64,000 nucleotides of DNA from an uncultured Flavobacteriaceae bacterium (GTDB taxonomy: Bacteria; Bacteroidota; Bacteroidia; Flavobacteriales; Flavobacteriaceae), in NCBI GenBank assembly GCA_934675205.1, contig CAKUPQ010000001.1, positions 620,001-684,000 of the forward strand, read 5' to 3'. Of the stretch, positions 39,932 to 49,902 are shown piece by piece. Positions within the stretch are counted from its first letter, which is position 1. Every line of letters starts with the position of its first letter. Below the pieces are notes generated by a model. That model ran no database searches. It was not told the origin of the DNA and was given only the letters and a program-made list of their open reading frames with translations. The translations under genes were made by a program, and so were the position numbers.

Positions 39932-42397
39932 CTAAATCTTCATGCTCAATTTCAAACTAAAAACCCTTGAGGTCAGATAATTCGGGATTCCGTATTGACT
40001 TTTTGTATAAACATCACGCACCCAAGTATTGGTAATCGCGTTTTGGTTGTTGAACAAATTGAAAATTTCCAATCCTACAGAAAGTTCCCTAAAGTTTTTG
40101 AACCAGCCTATTCTGTCTTCTATTTCTTTGTTGGAATCATCGACAAAAACATACGAAAATCCAACGTCAGCACGTCTGTAATCTTTAAGCCTGTTTTGAT
40201 AAACGTAAGGGTCTGCATAAGACGGAGAACCTCCCGGAAGTCCTGTGTTATAAACCAAATTCAGATATACTTTTACATTCGGAATATTCGGCATATAGTC
40301 TTGAAATAATGCTCCGAATTTCAATCGTTGGTCGGTTGGTCTTGCAATATACCCTCTGTCTTCGATGTTTTCTTCGGTTTTCATCCACCCAAAACTAAAC
40401 CACGATTCCGTTCCGGGAACAAACTCCCCGTTCAACCGCATATCAAAACCTGTAGCATACGCTTCTGCATTGTTTTCTGCTCGGTATCGGATTCGGACAT
40501 TTTCCAAAGTATATGGATTTACGTCTGACATTGACTTGTAATAATATTCCGAAACCAATTTAAAATCCCGTTCCCAAAGTTTAAAACTGTAATCATTGGT
40601 CAATACATAATGAATGGATTGTTGGGCTTTTACACTTGGTACAACTTCTCCAAATTGATTTCGCAATTCTCTGTACATCGGAGGTTGGTGATACATTCCG
40701 ACAGAAGCTCTGAAAACCATATCGTGTTTCCAATTCGGTTTAATGGCAAACTGCCCTCTCGGACTGAAAACCGTTTGATTGAACGATTCAATTCCCTCTC
40801 CCGAAACTGTCCAATTATGGGCTCTAACTCCCAAATTATACCAAATTTCGTGTTGGTTTATATTTCCTCTTCGGTTGAATTGTACAAATCCCGAAAGCCG
40901 GTCAATGGTAGTGAAATTTGTAGCTCTCACATTCTGATATGGAACAAGCGGACCCGTATAAGGATTGTACGGTTGGTCGTTTTTGTCATATCCGATAGGA
41001 GGATTTAACGAAAATCCAGCCGAATCAATAACTTCCCATTCCACTAATCTGTCCCTTAAATCTTCACGGGTGTATTTTGCTCCCCACTCGATTTGGTTTT
41101 TTCCTAAATAATGGAATCCTTTCAGTTCGATATTGGCAATAAGGGCATCGAGGTCGTTTCGTCCGTGATTGAGTTGTGAGCCAATTCCTCTTGTGAATTC
41201 GACTTCTCCAAAATTATCCGAACCGAGATTCGTATCGACTTCTCCCAAACGATATTGTCCTAAAATATCAAAATATTCTTGTTCGGTTGCGTGATATAAC
41301 GAACCGATTAATTTCAGATTGAAATTTTCATTGACTAAATAGGTTGATTTTAATGCTCCGAAATAAGTCGTATATCGGTCTTTTTCTTGTCCTTCATAAA
41401 AAACAGAAAGCTCGGTCGGATTGTCAATTGTTCCGAATTTTGTCCGTCTGACAAGTGGTTCGTAATCGTATCGGTTGGACGAAATATTCCCCAAAAAACT
41501 AAATTGCCATTTGTTGTTAGGCGTAAAAGTTATGTAGGACTGAACATCTGCAAATCTCGGTCTGAAATTGGTTTCGGTATCCTGTGAATTTACCAAAAGT
41601 GAATTATCTCTATAACGTCCACCTACAATTGCACCCCATTTTTGGTCTTTAGAAACGCCTTCCAGAGTAAGGCTTCCTCCTAAAAAACTCGCTTCTGCAC
41701 TTGCTCCGAATCGGGTAGGGGTACGATAGGTAATATCCAAAACAGAAGACAATTTATCTCCGAATCTCGATTGAAAACCTCCTGCCGAAAAGTCAATATT
41801 TCCGACCATATCGGTATTGGTAAAGCTCAATCCTTCCTGCTGTCCGGAGCGAATCAGAAACGGACGATAAATTTCGATTTCGTTTACATAAACGAGATTT
41901 TCATCATAATTTCCTCCTCTTACGTTGTATTGCGTACTTAATTCGTTGTTAGAATACACTCCCGGAAGTGTTTTGATGATGTTTTCAACCCCTGCATTAG
42001 CTCCCGGAATAAGCCGAACGGTTTGAGGTTCGATATGGGTTACTCCCTCAATGCGTTTTCTTCCTTTGTTGTCAATAACAACGGTCGGAATAACTTCGGA
42101 AGTTGTGCTCAAAATCGGATTAAACTCAAAATCTTCATTCGGTTTTAATTCTAATGTAAGCCAGTAGGATTCGTAACTCAAATGCGAAAACAACAATCTG
42201 CTGTTTGTGTTAGCAGGAACCAAAAGCATATAAAATCCGTTTTCGTTAGAAACGGTTGTTTGGTCTAAAAAAGCAACGGTAACCCCCGAAACAGGTTTGT
42301 TGTTTTCGTTGAAGATGATTCCCTTTATTCTTGCGGTTTGTTGTGAAAATGCTAAAAATCCTATAAAGAAAAATAAGATAGCTGTATATTTATTCAT
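39932..42397 (-). CDS. TonB-dependent receptor with N-terminal carboxypeptidase-like domain
   Basis: 821 residues. After the signal peptide (MNKYTAILFFFIGFLAFSQQ) comes a carboxypeptidase regulatory-like beta-sandwich (about residues 22-105: ARIKGIIFNENNKPVSGVTV to LLFSHLSYESYWLTLEL), then the plug domain (VENIIKTLPGVYSNNELSTQYNVRGGNYDENLVYVNEIEI) quoted in parts, and a 22-strand barrel ending VFSLKLSMKI. It is an outer-membrane importer of the Bacteroidota type without a SusD gene nearby. The neighbouring TPR-AraC regulator, read in the same direction, is a possible controller. The ATG at 42397 begins the signal peptide. Confidence 0.9.
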   Translation of the reverse strand: MNKYTAILFFFIGFLAFSQQTARIKGIIFNENNKPVSGVTVAFLDQTTVSNENGFYMLLVPANTNSRLLFSHLSYESYWLTLELKPNEDFEFNPILSTTSEVIPTVVIDNKGRKRIEGVTHIEPQTVRLIPGANAGVENIIKTLPGVYSNNELSTQYNVRGGNYDENLVYVNEIEIYRPFLIRSGQQEGLSFTNTDMVGNIDFSAGGFQSRFGDKLSSVLDITYRTPTRFGASAEASFLGGSLTLEGVSKDQKWGAIVGGRYRDNSLLVNSQDTETNFRPRFADVQSYITFTPNNKWQFSFLGNISSNRYDYEPLVRRTKFGTIDNPTELSVFYEGQEKDRYTTYFGALKSTYLVNENFNLKLIGSLYHATEQEYFDILGQYRLGEVDTNLGSDNFGEVEFTRGIGSQLNHGRNDLDALIANIELKGFHYLGKNQIEWGAKYTREDLRDRLVEWEVIDSAGFSLNPPIGYDKNDQPYNPYTGPLVPYQNVRATNFTTIDRLSGFVQFNRRGNINQHEIWYNLGVRAHNWTVSGEGIESFNQTVFSPRGQFAIKPNWKHDMVFRASVGMYHQPPMYRELRNQFGEVVPSVKAQQSIHYVLTNDYSFKLWERDFKLVSEYYYKSMSDVNPYTLENVRIRYRAENNAEAYATGFDMRLNGEFVPGTESWFSFGWMKTEENIEDRGYIARPTDQRLKFGALFQDYMPNIPNVKVYLNLVYNTGLPGGSPSYADPYVYQNRLKDYRRADVGFSYVFVDDSNKEIEDRIGWFKNFRELSVGLEIFNLFNNQNAITNTWVRDVYTKSQYGIPNYLTSRVFSLKLSMKI

Positions 42398-42488
42398 TCG
42401 TTTTCTGGCTTCTAAAAAGGTGGTTTCAAAGATAACGGAAATTCTCTCAAAAAATGATATTGAAATGCAAAAAAGTAGAGGAGGATTT

Positions 42489-44228
42489 TTATGCGGAAAA
42501 AACTCCAACAACAGCCAAGGATTTTCTTTTATTGAGTTCTTTGAGGAAAACGGAGGGGCTTATTCCTTTTTGTTTTTTAAATGCTCTTGAAAAAGCAACT
42601 GAATTATTAAAGCCTAAATCTTTTGCAATTCCCTCTATGGAGAATCTGAAAAAATCGGAATCACTATTGTTTGTTATCTCGGAAAAGAAGAAATCTATCC
42701 GTAAGCCATTGGTATAATCTGAAAAGCTTTTGTTTTTGTAGGTGTTAATTACATTTGACAGATAGGCAGGATTGGTTTTAAATTCTTTAGCCAATTTTTC
42801 TAAAGAAATATCTGATTTTCTGAATTTTTTCTGTTCTTCAAAAATATCGAGCTTGTTTACTATTTTTTGAGCGGTTTCATCTTTTATCAGTTGTGATTTG
42901 TGAATAGTTTTTTCAGGCTCAAACGGAATAACTTCTGCCTGTTTTATTGTTTCGATTTCTTTGATAAGCTCCTGTGCTTTTCTTTTGGCTTTCTTTTGCT
43001 GAAACATATAAACAAAAACACTTATCACAAACAGCAAACCTGCAAATACGGAGATTATAACAACTTTATTCTTCTGAACAAACAAAGACCTTTCCAACTG
43101 TTTTTGTGTCTGTAACAAATCTTTGGTTTCGTATTCTTTGTGTATCTGACCGATAAGGTGCTTATAGTTTTGATTATAAACATTATCGGCTTTTACGAGC
43201 TGTTCTATATATTTGAGCTGATTCTCTTTGTCGTTTTGGCTTTTGTAGTAATTAATGAGTATTTCGTAGCTTTCACGCAAATCAGGATGTGTATAGCTTT
43301 GGTTTTCAAATACTTCGTTTACCTTCTCGAAATAACCGATTGCCTTTTCTTTTTCGTTTTTGTCCCAATAGGCTTTCCCGATATAAAAGTTACCTACGGT
43401 TGCCCACGCAAAATCTTCATTTTCGTACAGATAAGGCAGTTGTTCCTCAATTTTTCGGATTGCCTCGTCATAATGATTCAGAAAATACTCATTGATACCT
43501 TGCTTAAAAACGATATAATGCCCATCAAGCTCGGTAAAACCTGCTGTTTGAACTGATATTAAGGCAGTTTGCAGGATTTGGTTACTTTCTTCTGTTCGGT
43601 TGGTTTTAAGAACTGACCAAGCCAAACCCTCTAACGATTTGACATAGCCCCTTTGCATATTATAATTGGTTTCGTCCTGCCCGAAATAAGCAATACACTC
43701 TCTGAACAATTTTTCTGCATCTTCATAATTCCCTAAATAGTTTTTGATGATTCCTATAAGATATTTGATTCGGTGCTTTTTGTAGATATCATTAGTTTGG
43801 GAAATATAATCATTGGCTTTCAGATAGTTATTCAATGTCTGTCTATAATCTTTTATGTTGTGATAAACTACTCCTTTGGTAAGATAAGTATCTCCGATAA
43901 GGGCTTTATCATTGGTTTTATAGGCATAATGAAAAGCACTGTCTATAAAGGCAATACGGTTTTCCTGTTTTTGGTAAAAAACATAATTTTTATAGTAAGT
44001 ACTTAACCGCTCGTTATTATTTTCTCTTTTTGCTTTTTGCAGATAATAGTTAAGATAAACAGCGTTTTTTAAGGAGTCTTTTTCGCTTGAATGAATTAAA
44101 TCATCTAATTCAAAATACGAATATTTGGACAGGCTGTCCTGATTTTTTTGTGCAAAAAGACCTCCCGAAACAAAAATAAGGGTGCAAGTCAGAACAGAAA
44201 TAAGGTAGTTTTTGGGGTAAAACAACAT
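42489..44228 (-). CDS. TPR membrane protein with cytoplasmic AraC-type DNA-binding domain
   Basis: 579 residues. A signal-like N-terminus (LISVLTCTLIFVSGGLFAQ), then TPR-like helical repeats from about residue 40 to 370 (for example IKDYRQTLNNYLKANDYISQ), a membrane helix near residue 390 (VVIISVFAGLLFVISVFVYMF), a linker, and an AraC/XylS helix-turn-helix pair at about 470-570 (ISLEKLAKEFKTNPAYLSNVI and IEGIAKDLGFNNSVAFSRAF). It is a one-component membrane regulator: a periplasmic TPR sensor linked to a cytoplasmic DNA-binding domain. The next gene downstream is the large TonB receptor, a natural candidate target. Confidence 0.9.
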   Translation of the reverse strand: MLFYPKNYLISVLTCTLIFVSGGLFAQKNQDSLSKYSYFELDDLIHSSEKDSLKNAVYLNYYLQKAKRENNNERLSTYYKNYVFYQKQENRIAFIDSAFHYAYKTNDKALIGDTYLTKGVVYHNIKDYRQTLNNYLKANDYISQTNDIYKKHRIKYLIGIIKNYLGNYEDAEKLFRECIAYFGQDETNYNMQRGYVKSLEGLAWSVLKTNRTEESNQILQTALISVQTAGFTELDGHYIVFKQGINEYFLNHYDEAIRKIEEQLPYLYENEDFAWATVGNFYIGKAYWDKNEKEKAIGYFEKVNEVFENQSYTHPDLRESYEILINYYKSQNDKENQLKYIEQLVKADNVYNQNYKHLIGQIHKEYETKDLLQTQKQLERSLFVQKNKVVIISVFAGLLFVISVFVYMFQQKKAKRKAQELIKEIETIKQAEVIPFEPEKTIHKSQLIKDETAQKIVNKLDIFEEQKKFRKSDISLEKLAKEFKTNPAYLSNVINTYKNKSFSDYTNGLRIDFFFSEITNNSDSDFFRFSIEGIAKDLGFNNSVAFSRAFKKQKGISPSVFLKELNKRKSLAVVGVFSA

Positions 44229-44473
44229 AAAAAGTGGTTTTTAAACACTCAAAAATACGAATTTTTATTTCAACATCAAAATAGCCTTTTTTACAAAATT
44301 AACCTGTTGATATAAAGAATGTTAATGTGTTTTTGAATAACTGACAAATCTTAAAATTTTTAAGTTTTGGCAGTTATAGTTCTTGCAAAACACAAAAAAC
44401 CGCTTTTAGTTTGTCGCAGAAAAATGAACAAAGCCGGCGAAGTTCATAATTGTTTAACACATAAAAAATAATT

Positions 44474-44668
44474 ATGAAAAAATATGCTTTGTTAATAGGA
44501 CTGGTATGCTGTTTTGCCTCGTGCAGTACAGATGATTGGGATAATGATATTCAGGCTCTAGAAGTTAATAGCTCAAAAAAAGAAATAAACCCCAATTCTG
44601 ATAAAGATAAAGATTGGGATAAAGGAGGGTACAAAGACGATGACCAATCTGATAATGACGGAAATTAA
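44474..44668 (+). CDS. Small acidic lipoprotein
   Basis: 64 residues. The signal ends with the lipobox CFASC (acylated cysteine near residue 17). The mature part is about 45 residues, almost all Asp, Lys, Asn, Gly and Ser (SDKDKDWDKGGYKDDDQSDN), with no fold apparent. It is the first of three consecutive lipoprotein genes. No family is recognised, but the reading frame is well defined by its signal peptide. Confidence 0.65.
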   Translation: MKKYALLIGLVCCFASCSTDDWDNDIQALEVNSSKKEINPNSDKDKDWDKGGYKDDDQSDNDGN

Positions 44669-44796
44669 AACAAACAGCGAAACCTGATTAAAACTACAAC
44701 AATGTTGTAGCATCAGTAAATAAGCAAAATTCAAATATTTTTAACCCTGCAAACCGTTTAATGATTAGGTTTGCGTATAAATACAAGTTTAAGATT

Positions 44797-46476
44797 ATGA
44801 GAAAAATTAGTGTTATTTTGTTTCTTTCAATGGGATTACTTTTTCAAAGTTGTAATGATGATATTATTGAAAGAGAAAGAGGAAGTGCTGCTAATCAAAG
44901 GCAGTTAAGTGAAGGTATTGAAAATTTAGAACTTCACGAGCAAGACAGAATGAAGTTAGAATTCGGTAGAGTTTTTGCTTCAGCTATTAAAGACAATCAA
45001 GGATTGAGAGCACTTATTAAACAAGAAGCTCTTAAAATGTTTAACAAGGATTATGATGTAATGTATCATCTTATTAAAAATCGTTCTTTGGATAATGGTC
45101 AAACTGTACGAAGTCTTTTGATAAGTTATTTTGATGATGAAAATCGCTTGATTCAAATTGAGAATCAACTTCCTTTATTAACTATTTTTGTTCCAAAACT
45201 GCCTGAAAATTCTTTCTCGGCTGAAACTTGGAATGTAAATAACCTTGAACAAATTCCCGTAGTAGGTATCAGACTTGACAGAATAAATGAAGTTCCGATG
45301 ATTGATGCTTTAAATGAGATTGAATATCTTTTAGACGAAGATTTAATACCAGGGTATCCTGTTGTTGTTATAAAAAATAATGAAAGATTAGTTGTCAATA
45401 CAGGTAATCATAATTTTTTAAGGTCATCAGAAATATTAGACGCAGGAGATGGGTTAACATATCAATTTCTTGATGATAATTTTAACAATATATTGACACC
45501 TGCCGTCTTAACTCCGTATCTTGATGACCCGACAGGAGGTAATGGTAATAATGGAAATTCTTGTACTCCTCCTTTCCCATATGTACCCGGAAGACAAAAT
45601 AATGTTGCTCAATTCTTAAAAGATGCTTATAATGTCTTTGACGGTGTTGTTACACAGGCTTGGCAAAGAGATAATATTTATTATCAACTTACTCCTGAAC
45701 AAACTACGAATACTTATGTAGGAGGAAAGTATGTTGAGGCGATTACCTACTTTAAATTAACAGGAAATCCAAAAGATGTCTTTAACTTTATGTCAAATCA
45801 GTTTCACGGCTCAAACCCTGACCCTCAACTGATAAATCAAGATTGGTCAAGTAAAAAAAGAACACCTTGGACAGATGGTAATTTTGAAATAGGTATTTCT
45901 ATTACTGATAATTCAAAACAAAGAGGAACTTTAAATACAACATTGGCTTTTGATGCAAAACCGAGTGATTTATTTACTTATACATACGAAACTAAAAAAG
46001 TTACACAAGCAATTTTTTGGAAAAAGACATATTACAAACCAATTATCAATGGTTTTAAGGGTATAGATTTTACTTCTCTTGCTATTGATGCTACACAACT
46101 ACACATTAACCCTTGGGATTTAAACGAATATTCCAACCATTGGTATTATGAAGTTAAAGAATTAGACTTTACAACAAATCACGAATTTACAACTACTAAT
46201 GTGAAAAAATATAATACAAATATTCAAGTTGATGTAGGGTTTTCTTTGTGGGATATAGTTAAGATTGGGCTAAAATTTGGAGCTTCATCAGAAGAAACAA
46301 ACACAGATGCCAGAGTATTCAAATGGGTTGAAGGAGATGATTTTTTAGGGCAATTTGATGTCGCTTTTGGAGACAATATTTTAAATAAAAATCCTTGTAA
46401 TAATCAGCTATATCCTCGTGTTTATAGTAGTTCGAGATGTTTGATAGAAATACGTCCTATTCAAGTTCAGGATTAA
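44797..46476 (+). CDS. Large lipoprotein of unknown function
   Basis: 559 residues. The lipobox is LLFQSC (acylated cysteine at residue 18), followed by an acidic stretch (NDDIIERERG). The first ~180 residues are helical, with sequence such as DRMKLEFGRVFASAIKDNQG; after a low-complexity hinge (DDPTGGNGNNGNSC) the rest is beta-rich and ends with cysteine pairs (NPCNNQLYP, SSRCLIEI). I do not recognise the family. The ATG at 44797 starts the signal peptide; 44761 is an upstream in-frame alternative. The hinge between a helical and a beta domain is reminiscent of two-domain surface proteins. Confidence 0.75.
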   Translation: MRKISVILFLSMGLLFQSCNDDIIERERGSAANQRQLSEGIENLELHEQDRMKLEFGRVFASAIKDNQGLRALIKQEALKMFNKDYDVMYHLIKNRSLDNGQTVRSLLISYFDDENRLIQIENQLPLLTIFVPKLPENSFSAETWNVNNLEQIPVVGIRLDRINEVPMIDALNEIEYLLDEDLIPGYPVVVIKNNERLVVNTGNHNFLRSSEILDAGDGLTYQFLDDNFNNILTPAVLTPYLDDPTGGNGNNGNSCTPPFPYVPGRQNNVAQFLKDAYNVFDGVVTQAWQRDNIYYQLTPEQTTNTYVGGKYVEAITYFKLTGNPKDVFNFMSNQFHGSNPDPQLINQDWSSKKRTPWTDGNFEIGISITDNSKQRGTLNTTLAFDAKPSDLFTYTYETKKVTQAIFWKKTYYKPIINGFKGIDFTSLAIDATQLHINPWDLNEYSNHWYYEVKELDFTTNHEFTTTNVKKYNTNIQVDVGFSLWDIVKIGLKFGASSEETNTDARVFKWVEGDDFLGQFDVAFGDNILNKNPCNNQLYPRVYSSSRCLIEIRPIQVQD

Positions 46477-46481
46477 ACAAT

Positions 46482-46511
46482 TTCGGGTAGAAGTAATACT
46501 TCTACCCGATT
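46482..46511 (+). terminator. Hairpin between two lipoprotein genes
   Basis: Arms TCGGGTAGAAGTA (46483-46495) and TACTTCTACCCGA (46498-46510), 13 bp perfect with a very short loop. A short T-rich stretch follows. It could end the first lipoprotein mRNA or act as a stabilising hairpin. Confidence 0.6.
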
Positions 46512-46527
46512 TAAACTTTATGTATTT

Positions 46528-47457
46528 ATGAAAAAAATAACAGCATTTTTATTATTTATTATTCTTTTTTCTTGTGAAAAAGATGATAATTCTGCTCCAA
46601 TAGAAATTATTAATTCTCTTGATGTTTCTGTTAATGGAACATCTTATAAACTAATCAACGAAAATATTGGAGGTAATGAAAATTGTGATGCTTTGTACAT
46701 AAGCACATTTTATTATGAGAAAGACAAAATACAATTCAGACTCAAATTTGATATTAAGAAAAATGGAGAGTTAAAACAAGTTTGGTATGATGAATATGAC
46801 AGGTCTCCAAATGCTCCTTCTCCACAACTATTAAAAATATTTTTAACTCCAAATTTTAATCCTTTATCAACTTTTAGTATTGAAAATTTTGAGTACAATC
46901 CGTTAAATAACAATATTAAATTCGATTTTTCGGGAACTGTTTTTTTAGAAAACCAAAACCATATTTCGAGAGAACTTTCAGGAAGTATTGGTATTAAATC
47001 TTTTAATTCTGTAAATTGTTCTGTTGTAAATACAGGAATTGAATATTTTTCAGAAAATATAAATCTGAACAGCTATCATAATTACAGAACAAAATACAAT
47101 AATCAAACCCAACTTCACAGATATTTCAGCAATAATGGTTACAGGTTGGAAATCAATATTGAGCAGGATTTTTGGAATTTTCCTGTTGGAACAGCTTTTG
47201 AATTTGAAGAAACCTCTGTTCAAAACAAAGTTTCTTTTTATAAGTATATCGGAAATTTAACAGCTAATCAAAATCCTACATTGAACTTAAATGAATGGAA
47301 AAATTATGATACAAGAGGAAATTTTATCATAGAAGAAAAAATATACGAGAACGGACACAAAAAGATAGTCGGAAAAATCAATATGGAAGTTCTCGAAAAT
47401 AACGAAACGAATTATACAATTTCAGGTTTAAAATTCAGTACGGGAAGTTTTGAATAA
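46528..47457 (+). CDS. Lipoprotein of unknown function
   Basis: 309 residues. The N-terminus is a lipoprotein signal (MKKITAFLLFIILFSC) with the acylated cysteine at residue 16 and a following EKDDNS linker. The mature part is beta-rich, with repeated Asn/Phe-rich strands and no recognised domain. It follows the previous lipoprotein gene by about 50 bp, across a palindromic TCGGGTAGAAGTA/TACTTCTACCCGA sequence (46482-46511) that may be a terminator or a processing site. Probably surface-exposed, function unknown. Confidence 0.75.
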   Translation: MKKITAFLLFIILFSCEKDDNSAPIEIINSLDVSVNGTSYKLINENIGGNENCDALYISTFYYEKDKIQFRLKFDIKKNGELKQVWYDEYDRSPNAPSPQLLKIFLTPNFNPLSTFSIENFEYNPLNNNIKFDFSGTVFLENQNHISRELSGSIGIKSFNSVNCSVVNTGIEYFSENINLNSYHNYRTKYNNQTQLHRYFSNNGYRLEINIEQDFWNFPVGTAFEFEETSVQNKVSFYKYIGNLTANQNPTLNLNEWKNYDTRGNFIIEEKIYENGHKKIVGKINMEVLENNETNYTISGLKFSTGSFE

Positions 47458-47532
47458 TAAATTTTATCCTGTTACTCCCGAGATATGTGCTTTTAACAGC
47501 TAATTACAGGTTTTAAGCAAGAGCAAAAGATT

Positions 47533-47754
47533 TTATAATAAATCCTTATGAAGTAAATATTCCAATCCGTTGAGCTTAATTTCGTACATCAGTTGAAGTT
47601 GCTGTCCGAGTTTTCCTTTCGGGAAACCTTTGTTTTTAAACCAAACTAAATAATATTCGGGTAAATCAACAAGCAAACGGTCTTTGTATTTTCCGAAAGG
47701 CATTTTGGTTTGAGTCAGTTCTAAAAATAATTTCCGTTGTTCTTCTTGATTCAT
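47533..47754 (-). CDS. DUF3820 family protein
   Basis: 73 residues with the DUF3820 pattern TKMPFGKYKDRLLVDLPEYYLVWF, followed by a basic FPKGKLGQQLQLMYEIKLNGL helix. The family is small, cytoplasmic and sometimes called putative quorum-sensing-regulated virulence factor; its biochemical role is unknown. It follows the OsmC gene by 26 bp on the same strand. Confidence 0.85.
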   Translation of the reverse strand: MNQEEQRKLFLELTQTKMPFGKYKDRLLVDLPEYYLVWFKNKGFPKGKLGQQLQLMYEIKLNGLEYLLHKDLL

Positions 47755-47780
47755 ATCTCGTCAGATTGAGCTTGTCGAAA

Positions 47781-48182
47781 TCACAGCCAGTTAAAAGTAA
47801 CTTCTTTCTGAATATCGGGGTGCAGACTCAAATAAACAGGACAGGTAAGTGCAGCCCTTTCCAAAATGGTTTTGGTTTTTTCGTCTGTCTTGATATTCAT
47901 CTGAAAATCAACAATGATTTTTGAAATCATACGAGGGTCAGACTGCATAATTTTGGTAACCGAAGCTGTTGAACCATCAAAATTTATGTCCATCGAATTG
48001 GCTTTGATTCCCATAATGGTAAACATACAGGTAGCCAACGAATTGGCAACCATATCCGTAGGAGAAAAAGCCTCTCCTTTTCCGTTGTTATCAATCGGAG
48101 CGTCAGTGATGATTTCGCTTCCTGACTGTAAGTGAACCGATTGGGTTCTTAAATTTCCTGTATAAGTTACTTTTGATGTCAT
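47781..48182 (-). CDS. OsmC/Ohr family peroxiredoxin-like protein
   Basis: 133 residues of the OsmC/YhfA type. The two reactive cysteines are in NSLATCMFTIMG and ALTCPVYLSLHP, with the typical arginine-bearing strand replaced by the segment near the N-terminus. These proteins reduce organic hydroperoxides in the cytoplasm. The start codon overlaps the stop of the LysM gene by one base (TAATG), so the two are translationally linked, which is an unusual pairing of a cytoplasmic enzyme with an envelope protein. Confidence 0.9.
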   Translation of the reverse strand: MTSKVTYTGNLRTQSVHLQSGSEIITDAPIDNNGKGEAFSPTDMVANSLATCMFTIMGIKANSMDINFDGSTASVTKIMQSDPRMISKIIVDFQMNIKTDEKTKTILERAALTCPVYLSLHPDIQKEVTFNWL

Positions 48183-49867
48183 TATTCTGCCTCTTTTATG
48201 GTTAAATCCGTATCGTAATACAAGATGTAGATTCCTGCATTATAGTATCCTCCGTCCGAAGATTTTATATAATTAAATTTGCTTTCCTCTTGTTGGGTTG
48301 CAAATTTATCAGCTGTTTTTTCAAATTTATCACTTTGAGCTAAACGAAGTAATACGTCATACGTTATGTCATATCCTTTTACAGCCATGGCACTCGGTAA
48401 AACATTGTTTTTACTTCTGTATTCCGTATAGAACGAACTTAACTTTTCGGATGTAGATTCGTTCATATCAGAGGGATAATGCAGGTTCAAATCAGCTAAA
48501 GTTTGCGATTTGATTTCGTCTGACTCAAAAGCATTATTTCGGTCAAGAGCAACCATTATGATGTTATATGAATCTTTCAGTTTTGACAAAAGATTTGCCG
48601 TATTAAGCACCATCGAAGTTGATTCCGTTTCGAGAATCACATAGTTTGTCTTGTCTTTATTGAGCAACGATTTCAGATTTTCCGAATCAATTCCTCCTTT
48701 TTCGTCAAACCCAACAAACGGAATTCCCTCATAATTTTGGCTGATAAACTCTTTTGAACTTGATTTTTTTCTGTCAACAACAGCAATGGTATTCTGGTTT
48801 TTTCCTTTCAGATAGTCCAACATCATTTTTTTGGAAACCTCCGAAGGAGGAGTGGCAAAATACAGGTTTTTGTGAATTGCTTTTCCCTCTCTCGAAATCG
48901 GAGAAACCACCAAAACACCTTTCGATTCTAAAAGGGAGGCTGTCTTTTCGGAATGTGATTGATAAAAAGGACCTATAACCAAATCCACATCAGAAAAATC
49001 GTTGGTTTTTATCAGATGTTCAATCGAAGAATTGGTTGCATTTACTTCTTCCGAATCATAAATGGTTATGTTGAAATTCCCTCCTTTTTCTCTGATTTCG
49101 TCAATAGCCATCATCATTCCCGAATAAAAATCAACGGTTATATTCAAGAACTTATCTGTCTTAAATGATTCCTGTGCATTTCCGATTCTTGATGCTCTGA
49201 AAGGAAGCATAACAACAACTTCTTTCTTTTCTTTATTGCTGACTGCGAAGTTTTTAAGCTCTTTCTTTCTGATTGCTTCAAAGGTGTTGTCTTCATTTAC
49301 AGGTTTTTTGAAAGGAATTTTCAAAGTATCTCCTGCTTTGAGTCCGTTTTTGAGTTGTGGATTTTTGACAACAAGTTCTTCTTTTGATATTTCGTATTTT
49401 TGAGTAATTCCGAAAAAGGTTTCCTGTGGCTGTACGATATGGATAATGTCGTCATTTTTGGTTATTGTAGTAGAACTTTCTGCTTTTTTTCCTGTGGGAA
49501 TAAATAATTCCAAGCCGGGTTGCAGTCCGTTTTCCAAAATGGCTTTGTTAGCCTCTTGTATTGCCTGAACAGTAACTCCGTATTTTTGAGCAATACCAAA
49601 AAACGTTTCTTTGGGCTGTACGGTATGATACGTTCCCGTTGCATATTTTGCGTTTTTTTCGTTTTTGGGAATGAGAATAACATCGTCTAACTTGATTCCG
49701 TTTTTGGTATCGGGATTAAGCGTATAAATGTCGTGTACGGTTACACTGTATTTTCTTGCCATACTCGTAACGGTATCGTCTTTTACAACCGTATGCTGTA
49801 TGTAATTTTGTGCAAAAACCCCCAAAGATGCCATCAGAAAAAGCATCGAAACAAATATTTTTTTCAT
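48182..49867 (-). CDS. LysM protein with periplasmic-binding-protein-like domain
   Basis: 561 residues. A signal peptide (MKKIFVSMLFLMASLGVFAQ) precedes three LysM domains (about residues 22-66, 80-125, 140-190), each beginning with a HTVxxxDT or HxVQPxETFFGIAQKY pattern. The C-terminal ~340 residues resemble a type I periplasmic binding protein (Leu/Ile/Val receptor fold), including NITVDFYSGMMMAIDEIREKGG and VIGPFYQSHSEKTASLLESKG. LysM binds peptidoglycan; the binding domain may sense a ligand. This combination is found in Bacteroidota and is probably periplasmic. No ABC permease genes are adjacent, so a transport role is unsupported. Confidence 0.88.
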   Translation of the reverse strand: MKKIFVSMLFLMASLGVFAQNYIQHTVVKDDTVTSMARKYSVTVHDIYTLNPDTKNGIKLDDVILIPKNEKNAKYATGTYHTVQPKETFFGIAQKYGVTVQAIQEANKAILENGLQPGLELFIPTGKKAESSTTITKNDDIIHIVQPQETFFGITQKYEISKEELVVKNPQLKNGLKAGDTLKIPFKKPVNEDNTFEAIRKKELKNFAVSNKEKKEVVVMLPFRASRIGNAQESFKTDKFLNITVDFYSGMMMAIDEIREKGGNFNITIYDSEEVNATNSSIEHLIKTNDFSDVDLVIGPFYQSHSEKTASLLESKGVLVVSPISREGKAIHKNLYFATPPSEVSKKMMLDYLKGKNQNTIAVVDRKKSSSKEFISQNYEGIPFVGFDEKGGIDSENLKSLLNKDKTNYVILETESTSMVLNTANLLSKLKDSYNIIMVALDRNNAFESDEIKSQTLADLNLHYPSDMNESTSEKLSSFYTEYRSKNNVLPSAMAVKGYDITYDVLLRLAQSDKFEKTADKFATQQEESKFNYIKSSDGGYYNAGIYILYYDTDLTIKEAE

Positions 49868-49902
49868 ACTTATATTTTAACATTTTTGCACTACTGCAAA
49901 AA

